This document shows, one piece after another, positions 13,801 through 26,547 of a DNA stretch of 64,000 bases; position 1 is the stretch's first letter; each line of letters begins with the position of its first letter. The position numbers were made by a program, and so were the translations under genes. Source of the stretch: Piper betle (taxonomy: Eukaryota > Streptophyta > Magnoliopsida > Piperales > Piperaceae); assembly GCA_033002965.1 (NCBI GenBank), contig JAURVB010013882.1, positions 7,501 through 71,500 of the forward strand. Reading direction: 5' to 3'. A model generated the notes under the pieces. It was given only the letters and a program-made list of their open reading frames with translations. It did not search any database and had not been told where the DNA came from.

Positions 13801-16800
13801 GCTAATTGAGTGAACAAGTCGAGTTTGGCATGAGCTTGATCCCGATTCAAATTGCTTGACTCTAGGTTGAACTAAGCTTGTTTTGCTTCTTTCCTATGTA
13901 ATCAAAGGGCAAATGAACCTTTTGCTAAGGATTATTAAGACTATTCTAGCTCTTGTGTTCTTTTTTTCCTTTTCTCTCTTTTTTTGCTTTATATTATTGT
14001 TGAGTTTGAAAAATGATTCCTAGTCTTATGGGATCAGTTTAGGAGTTGAATATTTGTTGGGATATTGTTAGGTTGTTGTAACTATCTATCCTCTTGTAAT
14101 CTGAATGTGTAGTGTAATGTCTATATAATAACAGAAAAGGATAATTGGGTTGTCTCCCCACATCCCTCCCCTCTCCTCTTCCCCCCAAGTGATGCACTAT
14201 GCAAGGGAAGTATTTAAATTAACATTTATTTCCATGGAAAAATAAGGACATTCGAAAAACCAGATAAATAAAAAGCCATGTGGGCCCTTGGCCATTCTCA
14301 ATTCAACATCCAATCTCTTGTATTTTGAAGTAGCCTTATATATAGGCAAACAAAATATTATTCCGGGTAAATACATTACATCTTATTCCTTAGCTCCTCA
14401 AATTCTCTCATATTATACGAAAATGGTCTCCTTGATAGGTGTAGATAGTGACTGTTGATAGACAATATTCTATTTTTAGGAGTTTCCTTATTATATTAAA
14501 AGTGTTGAGATTGAGAGTTCCCATTTATATTAGAATTTGTTTGCTATTCCAAGTTGATTTTTTATTAGGAAGATTCTATTTTATTTGGTGTCTTATTTAG
14601 TTCTTTTCTATTAGAGGATTGAGTCTTGTTTTTTAGTTTTAAGTCTAATCTTATTTTTGGTTTGTCCCCTCTTTTATCAATATAGAAGAAATAAAGTTCA
14701 TTTTCTAGTCTCCATATTTTGTTTAGTCTAAGGTATCTTTTGTTTATCTTTCATCTTTGTCGAAGTAAACAGTTGGAGTTGGTATAAATTTGTGCCATAT
14801 TTCTCTATTTATGTCTAGCATTGCACCAATGATTCCTTGATAAGTGTAGATGCATTGTACCCATACAGGTGACTCCTCAATAGCTATAGATACACTACAT
14901 CGCCAAGTGTCAAAATTATTCTCATTCATAAACCTTTTCTTCAAGAAAGTAGACTGAATTAGACTATCAAGGAAGGTAAAATATGGTAAAACATTCTCAT
15001 TGCTTTTGTCTTGCTACTTTCATATCTTCATTTTTACTTTTAGAAAGTTATAATTCATTAAAAACCTCATAAGGGGAAGTACAAGTAGCATGAGCCCAAG
15101 AGGTTTACAATTATGCATCTTTACCCAAGATGTGTCATGAAGAGGATGTCCCATCTGACTTTATTGAAAGTTTTTTTCATATAAACTTTGACGCCGAATC
15201 TTGTAGTGCCATAAAAAATTTGACTAATACAAGTAAAAATGGTTATGGTTGATATTCACAAAATTTACCTCAGAGTGGTATTAGTTACTTTTTTGTACAT
15301 ATAAACATGCTTAAGTTGTTTCTCATTTGCTTCATAAATGCATGCAAGTGGATTGCAACTTTTACTCCCCTCGTCTAAATATTCTTAAAACATTTTATTT
15401 TGCATTTTGTGTTTAGGAAATTTGGTCAATTGCCATTCCGACATGGGAGAATTGTGATTCCAATGCCACCTCTTGTCCTGATCCGTAAGTTCTGCATTAA
15501 AGAAACTAGTGGAGTTTGCTTGATTTGCTTAGAGTGAGCTCTCTATCTATGTGCATAATTTATAACAATTTTTACTTAATTCTAAAAAACTGAGGAATGT
15601 AAATAAGTGATTTCTTTGTGGTCTAGGATGTTATGAACTATTTATCCTTGATCTTGAAAGCATAAGTACTCGCACTTATATTGAGAGAACTCCAGATCAA
15701 ATTGTTCCAAAAAATAAGCCCAACTATTACCAAAGTGACCTAAGGTGGCCTTATACTAATGCAACTTAATGCAAGATAATTATAGTAAAAAGTTTACACA
15801 GATTCCTCTTCTCTATAATCTTACTCAAAATCACAAATAAGATGAGCAAAGGAAAATTGTATTAGGTAACACACGGCAAAGGAAAGTTATTTTTATATTT
15901 AATAATGATGGACGTGGCAAGTAACCTACAATGCTCGTATTTATGAAAGAACACATAAGAAAATTCTTACATTGAACTACAAAAATAACTAAGACTAGTA
16001 GAAACTTTTATATTAGATACTTCTAATATAACTAGGAAATATAATAGAATATTATCCGCCATCAGTATCCGCTGGTTGAAAAGAACTTGTCCTTGAGTTT
16101 TGAGGGAAGTCCTTGTTTCCATCATAGAATGATGAGCTGAACTATTCAGCATTAATCTCCTCTTTGGAAAAATACCATCCTCGAGTTTGCAACTATATAT
16201 TCTGGTTAACGCTATACTCGCATGTAAGAGATATATTCATCTCGTCACTCCAACAATGTTGAATCCAAGCTTGACAAATCACTTTTTAAAACTAAAGTTT
16301 TGAGTGATCATTGATAACATCTCGATAATATGGATCCTCATAAAGCTCTTCAATGATTAAATTGGGTTTAGATGAAACTCTAATATCTTTAGCAATGAGG
16401 ATGAAGATTCTTCTTGCTCTTTTGTAACAACCAAATTAAGGATTTCCCCTTGTGACTCATCAATTGTAGTATTCGTACCAAAAGTTTCTTCAATTGATTT
16501 GTCAATGATAGGCTCATATTGATTATCATCAACTGGTGCAAGATATGGAAAGACTTGAATCTGTGGAAGTTGTTCAGGTTTAGATATCAAATCATCGGAC
16601 TCTTTAAACATGATATCTAAAGTACCCCTGAGAATCACTAAGAGACTTCAAATCATCCTTAGGCTTGTCAAACAGTATATAATTTCTCACAGGAGATAAC
16701 AAATGTTTTTTCTTTCAAATTTAAAAGAAAGAATATTGATTGTTAGCCAAAGATTACTCAACCTTGTTAAGGTTACACCATGGAGAACCCTATAACAATA

Positions 16801-19800
16801 TGGCTTGCAGATATAGGCACAATATCATACCAGACAACTTGACTGAAAGTGCCGATGTTGAAGTAAAGGTGCACATGAGTAATCTCAACCATGATTATGA
16901 GACAAGCTAACATAATATGGCAATTTGATGTAACATGTACTCCAAAGTATAATTGCTTGGAATTAGATAATTTATAATCAAACAACTATACATCCATTCA
17001 ATAATATAGATGTCCCGAAGTGTTGATGGTAATAGGATTGAGTCTTATCACAATATGAATGATTCATCTCAAAGTAATAATCAAACATGTTTCAAGGCAT
17101 GATCAAAGAGGTTAATCACCAAAGCGATAACCAATATGCCCCAAGCATACATAGAAAATACTTGCAGCCAACTCAACTTGTAGTTTTGCAGCAAAATCGC
17201 AAAGCAAAATATGTGACATGACAACAGCGAACACGGGCTATGTAGAATTCAATATCAGGAACAAAAATCAACTAATAGAGAGTTGAAAGGCCAAACTTTA
17301 CGTCACCTTTGAGTGGAACCGGCCTTAAGTGGATGAAGTGGAACAAGAAAGCCAAAACCTTGATGTCGCCCCAATGAATAACAGAACTTGGTTTGATTGA
17401 AGAATACAATGAAGGCAGAACTGGATGTCAGCCAAGATAAAACCCAAACTAATAATGTTGACAGTTTAATTAATGCAGCAGAAGTAGCCCAAACCTGGAG
17501 ATAAAATCTGGAAGTGATGTCTCCAATTGCAGCACTATTTGTATGTAGGCACGGACTACAAGTACTTGACAGAAATCTGCATATAAGTGTTGCCTAGAAA
17601 GTTGATGTTGCTGCACCAAAAACCCACAGCAAAAACAGGGAGAAATTGTTGCCCAGGAAGTTGGTGTCGCCTTGGAGAGGAAATTGGTATCACCCAAAAC
17701 GAGAAGAAATTGGCATCACCCAAAACAACCACCCGGCGTTTTTGAGGAGTTGCCTAGCAGCTCAAGCACATGTACGACAGAAGAGGGAGCAGGAAGAGAA
17801 GTGCTACGAAGAACTTCAAAAGTGTTTTCCAGGCTTTCATGGGAGGCCCTCGTACAAAGCCTTTTCTTTCCCGCGTGGAAAGAAAATCTCAATCAAAAGT
17901 TCTTCAAAGCAGCCCAGGGGAGCTCCTTGTGAGAAGCTGAAAGGATGAAGACAAGGAGGTCACCTTAAGAGTTTAAGATTAGGAGGAGATCGAGATTAGC
18001 CTTTGGGTAACTCTCGGATTTGCAGTGTACCCCTCAATCACACTTCAGCTGGCACAGGAAAGTCTGCCTTTCCCAGGGCTCTCCGGTAGTAGAAACTCAC
18101 AACTAGAGGAGGAAATCAAAGAGCTACAAAACAGGTCATTGGTATATATAATGGATATTAATAAGATATATTGGTCTCGTCAGGAAGTGGATAAGTAAAC
18201 CATTATTTTGCAATAAATTTAGGGTTTGGGAGTTTGACATGGTGCTCGATGGGAACATTACACAAGCAACAGGCGATTTGTGTCATGATGAACATGGTTT
18301 CATTGCACCATATTCAAATCTCCTCGAATGGTTATGGTGCGAGTCTTGCTTGCTCAAGGCAGCCGATAGTTAAATTTATTGCAGCAATCGTGCTCGACCT
18401 GTCCTCAGGAAGCTTTAACCTGGAGTGCTCTTGCTATAAAGATAGGTTTGAGACAACATCCATAGGCTAATTTCTCGGGGCTGGCCTTTACCATTATTAT
18501 AGGGGTATGGGGCTTGTGACAAAGAAAGATCAAGGCTGCATATTAGTTTTTCCATTGTCGTCCCTTACTCTTCTTCGAAGCGGGATGGGTCCTCCGCCTT
18601 CCCCCTAGCTACATTCCGCCCTGCCTTCTACTTCGAAAGTGCCGATCGGAAGACTATCCAATCCCTGAGCATGCCGCTTCAACCAAAGGGAGAAGGATAA
18701 GGCTTGTTCAATACCATACTCTGTTAATGCCAGGAAATGCATCCTTGCCTTTTAGCAAATGGGGGTTTCAATCCTTGGAAGTAATCTCCCTACGTCAAAA
18801 GCCTGAGTTGCAAGGTTCCTCCTCAAATATCGGATGAACGTCGAGGGGGTCGGCCCCTTTATAACTACCTGCAAGAGAGTCAAGGGGTTTGGGGTGAGTC
18901 TCCGGTGAAAATGGGGAAATGAAGTAGGGCCTACCAATGCACTTATAGGGTTGTGGGAAGCTCAAGCGGAGAATGCAAATAGTTTAGTGTACAAATAGGC
19001 TGTAATTGGAGAAGAGGGCCAACAATCATATCACCGTAGTCGAAAAAGCGTGTTCTCTTTGCCCTTCAAATAAGGGCGCATCATGAGGCCTCGGCCTTAT
19101 TCGATCGATACATTGTTGAGAAGGCCGATCATGAATGCTACAGGTGTGGGAGCGATCGTGGTCAGGGAAGGCTAAGGCGGCACCTCGCATATGGGTAGCA
19201 AGAGGTGCCTATGCAGTAAATATAGGGTTTGGGAGTTTGACATGGTGCTCAATGGGGACATAACACGAGCAACAGACAGTTTGTGTCATGATGAACATGG
19301 TTTCATTGCACCACATTCAAATCTCCTTCCGAATGGTTATGGTGTGAGTCCTCCTTGCTCAAGGCAGCCGATGGTTGTATTTCTTGCGAAAGATTTAGCT
19401 TGTAGTGCTCTTGCTATTAAGCTAGGTCCAAGACAACATCCAAAGACTAATTTCTCAGGGCTGCCCCTTACTCTACCATTATTTTAGGGGTATGGGGCTC
19501 GAGACAGAAAGATCAAGGCTGCATATAGTTTTTCCATTGTTGTCCCTTACTCTTCTTTGAAGTGGGACAATTCCCTGCCTTTTCCCCCTAGCTACATTTT
19601 GCCCCTGCCTCTAGCCTGCTTCTAAGGTGCCAGTCAGAAGATTATTCAATCCCTGAGCAGGCCACTTCAACCAAAGGGGGAACGATAAGGCATGTTCAAT
19701 ACCATACGCTGTTAATGTCATGAAATGCATCCTTGCCTTTTAGCAAATGGGAGTTTCAATCCTTGGAAGTATCTCCCTACATCAAAAGGAGAAAAAGTCC

Positions 19801-22800
19801 TTGCTTGAGCTTGAGTGGCAAGGTTCCTTCTCAAATGCCGCGGGAATGTCAAGGGGGTCATCCCCCTTTATAACTACCAGCAAGAGAGTCAAGGGGTTTG
19901 GGGTGAGTCTCCAGTGGAAATGGGGGAAACGAAGCATGGCCTACCGATACGCTTACAGGGTTGCGTGGGATGCTCAAGCGAAGAATGCAAATAGTCTAGC
20001 ATACAAGCGATGCACCATACGCATCGGTGTTATTCGATCGATACACTGTTAAGAAGGCCAATCATGAACACGACAGGTGTAGGAGCGATCCTAGTTAGGG
20101 AAGGCTAAGGCGGCGCCTCACATATGGGTAGCAAGAGGGCGCTTATGCCTCGATGGTGGGGCCTTATGGGGAAAGGCCCAGCCGAATACAGGACAGCACA
20201 CCCCCCCAATCTGCACACACCTCTATATCGACTGAATCACTCTAAGCGTCTAGTCGGTGGAACCGGTGAACCAGGCAAGCAAGTTAGATACGTGGGGCAG
20301 AGGGCTTGTAGTACCCCTTTTCTTGATCTATTTCTTCGCTTCAGTTGTTAAAGCATTAGATGAGATACGAGAGGGCAAGCCGTGGATCTAATGGACGTCT
20401 CTGTCTCCGTTGGATGGCATGTCTCGAGGCAAATGAAAGAGAGTGAGTATGACATTGAACAAGCCTTACTCTTCTCCCTTTGGTCGAAGCGGTTCCACAT
20501 GTGCATTTGCCTCAAGCTCAAGCCGCTACAAAGCTTGTTGCTTGCTGCTTGTTGCTTTCATTTGCCATGCTGCTAGTGTTAAGCAAAGCCTCACATACAC
20601 GCCTGAATTTAGATTCTCCGATGTGGGAACTGGGAAGAAGAATGAATCAAGACGGCACACTGCTTTAACTTGATGTTGTCTTTGAATAGAACAAACCAGA
20701 TTGATGCCCAATGGGTATGCAATGGCTGCAACAATTGTTGACCATAAACAAGTTGATGTCGTCCAGCAGTCCCAGCAATTGTGTGTGGCCTTTGGAATTT
20801 GGTTGGGCAGGTACAATGACTCCAGTGACAAGTTGGTCGAGCAGGGGCAATGAATCCAGCGACAAGTAATAAGGAGGGGTGAGGATGGGATAGGCAGGGG
20901 GCGACAGGCTTGTCAAGGGGAAGATGAATGGTTTGATTGCAGCGAATGGGAAATGGAAGAAGATGGGTTGCGGAAAGGCCAAGTTGGTTTTTTTCTGACA
21001 TTTAGATGATGAAGGTGGTGATGGGTTGGTGGTGGGGATAAAAGCAAGGGCACCCAGGATCAAAATTGCTTTGAATACCAATTGATGTAACTTAATGCAA
21101 GAAAAGTAAAAGGCTCACACAGATTCTTCTTCTCTATAATCTTATTCTGAGCAAGGAGTAGCACAAAGCTTGTATGGAAAAAATACAAAGAAAAAATATG
21201 TTTATATTCAATAATGATGGATGTGAAAAATAACATACAATGCTTGTATTTATAAAAGAATACATAAGAAAGTTCTACTTGAACTAAAAAAATAACGAAG
21301 ACTCCAACTTGTAGAAGAAACAATTAAATATGACTCAAATAAGTATCGACTCTAATTTATTCTATGATTCAAAGACTAGTGTAACTAGAAACTCTTATTA
21401 GATTCTTCTATTATAACTAAGAAATATAATAATTACTAAGAATAGAATAGTGTCTGTCATCACATATCCCCTGCCTTTTGCAACTTTTGTGGCTCTCATT
21501 ATGTTGGTGCTTGTAGCTTTTGCTGCCTTGACCTAATTCGACCGTTCCTTATTGTTTTATTGTCTTGGTTCTTCTGTTACAAATGGAAGAACTAATTACA
21601 ATGGGCACCAGCATTTTAGACTTTTTTCAACTTTTGAGATGGTGAGTTTTTAATTAAAGTAATTATTTCATTAAAAAACCCAAACTGAAAAATACGAGTA
21701 GCCTAAGCTTGAGGAGAACAATGGCAGTGATACAAAAAATTATTTCCTAAAGTCAGCTAGAAAATGGAAGTGATTTTGAACTTTTTGCTTTTAGTTGAGG
21801 TGGTGTTACACTCATTTGGAATGAAGGCGATGAAAATAATGGAGAAAGGCTTGGTGTGGGCAGTGAAGTAAAACAGTCAATACTTAGTAGAGAATCCTCA
21901 CGAAAAGTAAACTCACACCGACAGGTCTCCAGCAACTAGTGTGAAACATCCTTATGCCTATCCTCTTCATTCCTCCATGTATGATGTAACTAGTCTAAAA
22001 GATCAAAAGTCAAGTCGAAGACTCCACAACGCAGTAGAATACGGTAAGTGTAATACTTTATGCCTCTCTACGTGAGAGAAGCAAATGATGATTCCTTGCC
22101 TACCTCAGGTCCCATGGGAATAGCTGTTCCTGCCTACCCAGGTGACCTCCCAAAGCACTTAACTAATGGCCCCTCTTACACATAAATCCCTAAAATATAT
22201 AATATATGATAGGTCTGGGTAGGGAATAATCTGAAGGTAACTTGTGATGAATCTTAATTTTCAAAAGCAATTCAATGGATCTCTTCCTTGATTGTTATTA
22301 AACACGGAAAGCAAAAACGTCTAGATGGCTCGAATCCAATGGATTTTCTGTAAAATCGGTCACTTAAGTCATCCTATCTTATAAAATAAAATATCGATAG
22401 AGGAGTGCGATAAACCAAAAGCAAGTCATAACAGACCTATAATCCAAGCTCCAAGCAAAGATTTATAGGAAGCTCGATCAAATTATTCTAAATGATGATT
22501 TTGTGCATGTGCTCACCCCAATAAACAGGTAAAAACTCTACTAGCATACAAATCAAGACATAAAATAATTGTATTATATAATAAATAAATATCATGTATG
22601 ATCAAATAATTAAATAAGCATGTGAAATATACTGATTAATTATCATGGGCATTTATTAAAATTATCACAAAACAATAATTTTTCTCAAGTGTCTTGATAG
22701 GCTCGAGACACTGAATGTTATGGCAAGTATTATGACCTAAAAGATTGTGCTTGAAAGCTCTGAAATTTCTGTAGTAAATGTTTGTCTACCATAACAGCGT

Positions 22801-23752
22801 ATATAGTGAGTGTGGCTTACCTGAAGATGTAGTTGTCCACTTTGAATTCTCTTCTGGGAGATAGAAATGATTAATATGAGCCTTATCAGATAAACTGGCT
22901 ATCCAACTTCAATAAAATCTCTTGGTGCTGTTGTCGTTCTATATATTTTTTTATGTTTCCTCTTGTCGACGATCAACTTCTTTTAGTAATAGGAAGCCAA
23001 TTGTTTAACCAAGGTACGAGTGGTCTTAACATTCTCAGCAATAGGAGTAGCACCTTTCTTGCTGGTCTGAAGCTGGCCCTGAAGTCAAATAATTTAAGTT
23101 TGGAAAAGGAAGCATACAGCCGCTCCTATTTATTAGACCTTACAAAGTACGTGGTAGGCTGATAGTTCATGGCATGGGTGATCAGTTCCTAGAAGATATG
23201 TAAAAACAATGAATACATTGTATCGATTCAAATTGCGTCCTCCAAATTATGGTTTCTAAATGCAATTTTTTTTGCTCTATATCCTTTTACTTGCAATTCA
23301 ATAGGCCATCATAGTACTTTTCAAGAGTTGGGATTTGAATTTAGGTGCACAAATCTTTCAGGTATGCTTCTGAAAGCGTCAGGTTTGCTTGCAAATATGC
23401 CTACAAAAATGCTACTCCTGGAAGCACGCTGAGCGGTATGCAGCTGTTAGATGTTTGACGACTTAAACTATTGTGCATATTTTTTACAGTTTTAACAGTA
23501 GATAGTTAGGGCTCCCGTCAAGAACTCCTCCAACTTGTAAATGAAGATGATGAATCTTTATTTAATTTGTTCCAATCAACCAAGGCGTGCTGTTTGTATG
23601 CTCTCGTCAATTTCACTTTTTCTCAATGTGTAGATGAGTACTTCAAGTCACGTTTGCCAGTTGTGGAGAAGAGACTTGCTCAGAGTGGGGTTCGTTTAGC
23701 TTCCACACTCAACCGGATCTTCGCACGTCATTCTTCAATTGCTTTAGAGTGA
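4810..23752 (+). CDS. S1/P1-type bifunctional nuclease (plant ENDO family), nine exons, one frame break
   Basis: Zinc-dependent secreted nuclease that cuts RNA and single-stranded DNA, typically in senescence and programmed cell death. Exons: 4810-4923, 11269-11449, 11690-11797, 11901-11956, 12526-12609, 12748-12839, 15417-15484, 23362-23435, 23634-23752. All junctions are GT-AG and phases agree. Residues 1-24 form a signal peptide; cleavage exposes Trp25 (mature WGKEGH), the usual N-terminal zinc ligand. The other expected ligands are present: His30, Asp69 (WADEIR), His84 (LHYVDTP), His146 and Asp150 (SHFMGDIHQ), His156, His180 and Asp184 (NLHHVWD). About 298 aa, normal for the family. Exon 6 lacks one base near 12781-12790: the frame stops at TGA 12808, yet the next frame continues the family sequence to the exon end and the missing base also restores exon phase. 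Either assembly error or a recent lesion. Introns 1, 6 and 7 are 6.3, 2.6 and 7.9 kb because of retroelements. Confidence 0.9.
5360..7046 (+). mobile_element. Decayed LTR retrotransposon 3' portion with LTR (in intron 1)
   Basis: About 6599-7046 looks like a 3' LTR. It follows a purine-rich CCAGGGGAGAC tract, opens with a TAATGACA-type end, closes with GTGCATCA, and resembles the solo LTR at 14456-14829. The internal part just upstream (about 6090-6600) matches, in reverse, the 3' internal region of the antisense element at about 16065-16640. A further LTR-like fragment starts near 5360 (GATGACGGACAATATTTTA). No intact gag or pol frame remains. The left boundary is approximate. Confidence 0.6.
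7310..11110 (+). mobile_element. Ty3/gypsy retrotransposon relic (in intron 1)
   Basis: Pol-type order is visible with many stops and an internal deletion. A gag capsid-like stretch (about 8400-8850, with ALAWWRAL and TWEELREEM) is followed by a degenerate zinc knuckle near 9200 (CFKCNKQGH). A retropepsin-like region lies at about 9420-9770. The start of reverse transcriptase is at 10092-10307 (SPCAVLALLVHKND, then MCIDSRAVNKI), ending before the catalytic core. The integrase C-terminal part is at about 10370-10670, and a chromatin-binding-like tail at 10820-11100. RT core and RNase H are missing. The last ~125 bases (about 10975-11105) are repeated directly at 7185-7315, so two copies once lay in tandem or nested. 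LTRs are not defined. Confidence 0.8.
14456..14829 (+). mobile_element. Solo LTR (in intron 6)
   Basis: The TGATAGACAATATTC start and the body are clearly related to the LTR at 6599-7046 and to the antisense LTRs at 15757 and 21083. No internal region adjoins it. Imperfect direct repeats (CTTGATAGGTGTAGAT before, CTTGATAAGTGTAGAT after) flank it; they are longer than a normal LTR target duplication and may reflect local duplication. Confidence 0.6.
15757..21462 (-). mobile_element. 5.7-kb LTR retroelement, antisense in intron 7
   Basis: Read on the minus strand, the 5' LTR is 21462-21083 (380 bases, TGATGACAG to TACATCA) and the 3' LTR is 16064-15757 (308 bases, TGATGGCGG to TGCATTA). They match over most of their length with indels. 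Just inside the 5' LTR is TTGGTATTCAAAGC, close to the TGGTATCAGAGC primer site for initiator tRNA-Met. The 3' internal region (about 16065-16640) resembles the plus-strand relic at 6090-6600. The interior holds no recognisable gag or pol; it holds 17.0-18.1 kb repeats of a GAAATTGGCATCACCC type and a duplicated 1-kb GC-rich segment. It looks like a non-autonomous derivative carrying foreign sequence. I found no clean target-site duplication. Confidence 0.7.
18210..20140. repeat. About 1-kb tandem duplication, organelle-like composition
   Basis: About 18210-19190 and 19208-20140 are two diverged direct copies. Both begin with AGGGTTTGGGAGTTTGACAT and run through matching landmarks such as AGATCAAGGCTGCATA and TTTAGCAAATGGG to GGGTAGCAAGAGG. 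Composition is near 47% GC by eye, against AT-rich flanks. The style of sequence resembles plant mitochondrial DNA, but I recognise no mitochondrial gene, so that origin is only a suspicion. Confidence 0.7.
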
Positions 23753-26129
23753 TAACAGCAAATTAAGCGGGAATGCGATTGCTTGATACCTTCAAGTCAT
23801 TGGATCCACATTGTAATAGATTTTGTTTCAAACTTAGATCATGAACCATGAAAACAAGGTTATGGTCGTCAGATTATGCATGACAGCAGTGTACTTGTTT
23901 ACCATTAGTCGTGCAAATTTCAGTAGACTTGTGCAAAAGTTATGATGTAAACATTAGACGGATATTAATCATAAATGATTTTAAGTGTTAGAAGAAAGGA
24001 AGCATATGCTAGGAACACTGACACATCGAATTTCTTAAGTTTTTAGTACATTGGGATTTATAATTGCTCTTTACATCTTGGCTTATGCATATTTAAATGT
24101 TATATAATTAGAGCATTTTAAACCTACTTGTGTTTTTTAGCTCATGTACATTGGATGAGAACTTTTTACTAGGAAAGGGAGAATTTTTTTGTTATCATTA
24201 GGTGGGTAAATGTGAATTATCTAAAATAACACTTAAAATTTTCGAATGAATTCTACCAAAATTATTAAAATGTATACAAAAATAAAAGGGGGCAATCGGC
24301 CAGCCGCTCTTTGGCGTAGGGTGGTTGAACTAGCTGCCCAAGAGTGGTTGGACCATGCCACCCAAGGAAACAGTCACGTGTGAAAAATAATTTTTAATTT
24401 TTTACTTTAATTTTTAGTTTATTGTAAAACCATCTTGGCAATTTTATTGTTATAATAAATATTCTTTTTTTAGTAATTAACTTTAATTTTTCTACAATCC
24501 GATAATATTAAAAATTTTCCTATTTTATTTGGAGTAATAAAATAGGAAAATTCTTCATGAGCTATAATTTTTGTTTGGAGTAATTTATTAGTTCTCACTA
24601 TTTAAAATGTACATAGCTAAATGCAAAAATAAATACTTTGGGTGTTTATTAATTTTCAAGTTAATCTAATATTGTTAACTATTTTATCTCAATTAATTAG
24701 CAAAAGTACAATCATAAAAATTATATTTAAAATAGTTTTAAACTTGTGCATTTTTTAAAAATCTAAAAAATAAAAGACACACTAAATAAGGTCTAAATTA
24801 TACTCATGTAAACTATATATGAGGTATAATTCACCTTAATTTTTTTTCTATTTTTTAATATATATTAAAATTTTATTTGAAAAAGAGCAAACGGGAAATT
24901 AGTACAATGGCAATAACAATATTTATAAAGAAAATGGAAAAGAAAAATTCTAAGGAGCAATTAAATAGTTACATCTAAAGCGCCGAAAGAACAAAACAAT
25001 GATCAATGATTTTGTACTTGTAATTTATATTTTTTGAGGCAAATTAAACTTGCGAGAAGATAGCAAACATGATTAAATCTTGATGAATCTTAAGTTCATT
25101 AAAGATCTTTTTGTTTCACTAATACTAGATAGAAAAGATGTAGTTAACAAAAATAGGTCTTAAAATGAGGCTTAAATGCTCGGTTTAAGACCAAATAAAT
25201 GTGATTTCAATATCGATAAATTAAGGGGCTGATTTAGTGGGCAAAATGACATTTCCGAATTAAAATAGTGTAAATAAAAAAAATTTTATACAAAATGAAA
25301 ATACAATGAAAGGAAATGTCATAAAAATGAAATATTTTTTTCTTATATGTATCTATCAAAATTTATGCTAATATCTTTTGTTTTTTCGGAGGTTTTCTTT
25401 ATCTACCAATAGTAGCACCTTAAAAAGTCTCTTCTCTAATGGTTGCACTTCGAAGGGATAGACTTGGATTTGAAGCTAATTTTTTCATAGTTGCTCTGCA
25501 AATGTGATAGCTGCTTTTCTAGTTATCTCATGGATTCTGTCAGCTTTTACTAAAACTACATGTTTGTGTTTTGTCTCTGCAAAGCATTGCTTATAGGCCA
25601 TACATGAGTGTTTATGTCTAATCTTAATTACTCATTTGCTCTCAAACCATTAAGAATATCCTGTTGAGCGCCGGGAATAGTGCACTTGCGTTAGAATCTG
25701 CTGGATTTCGATATATCATCCCTTCGCATTAATTGCCATCTTGATCACTTCACAACTACCTATGAGTGTTTTTCGGCTATTTAGTTTATATGGCAATTTG
25801 ACCTCGAAAAGGTCTACAAAAATGTGATTTGACTAAACTTTGTATGGCATCACATCCCCACATTTATGAGCGAAAATAGTGGAGCAGATAACATGCCATC
25901 AAGACAATGGACAGCATCTCCAGCGACCCCCTTAATTTCCAATCCGCGACCAGCAATCTCCGCCTTCTCTCAATGCCGTCAACCTCCAACTTTGTGCTAG
26001 CAATGTATTTAGATTATTGTTTATGTTGCTTTGAGTATGATTTTGCAGACTGCTTGAGTTGAATGATGAAGTAATGATTAACGTTTACCTAAAAAAAGCA
26101 GGTGTAAATAATATTGTTTTATTTTTTAA
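23753..26129. other. AT-rich downstream region, no gene seen
   Basis: The nuclease 3' UTR presumably lies in the first few hundred bases. The rest is AT-rich without coding signal. A short GC-richer patch at 24290-24370 and a purine/pyrimidine-biased stretch near 25900-25980 show no family resemblance. Confidence 0.5.
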
Positions 26130-26547
26130 AAATTTTGCGACCGATTTGCAACAGTTAATCGGTTGCAAATATTTTTAAAGTTTTTTGCAACCCATTTGCA
26201 ACAGAAAAGAGTTGCAAAATATATTATTTTAAAATTTCCATAAATTTGCAACTACTTTGCATTGGGAATATAGAGGTTGCAAAATTTGCAACCGATCAAC
26301 CGCCAACCGCCACTCAGCTGCAAAGTGGTTATAAATTTGAAACCGTCATGCAGTTGTGTAGTTGCAAAATTTACAACCGCCCCATAGTTGCAAAGCGGTT
26401 GCAAATTTTGCAACCGCGAAAATTCTCGTTACAAAATTCAAGCTTTATAATTACGGTTACAAATTGGGTTATAAATATTTTTTGTAATCGTAAATAAATC
26501 TTTAGCAATTGTAATTTCTGGTCACAAAAAAATTTTTTTTTCTAGTG
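26130..26547 (-). mobile_element. CACTA-type transposon end with subterminal repeats
   Basis: Read inward on the minus strand from 26547, the sequence begins CACTAGAAAAAAAAA, the terminal form of plant CACTA (En/Spm-like) elements. Inside it, about 400 bases carry many short copies of TTGCAACC and its complement GGTTGCAAA in both orientations, as expected of CACTA subterminal transposase-binding repeats. I did not find the partner terminus, so this is a lone end or an element with a decayed left side. Confidence 0.7.

Noticed and set aside
17646..17948. Overlapping 100- and 86-codon plus frames
   Set aside because: Lie inside the antisense LTR element over short repeats; no domain and no transcript signal.
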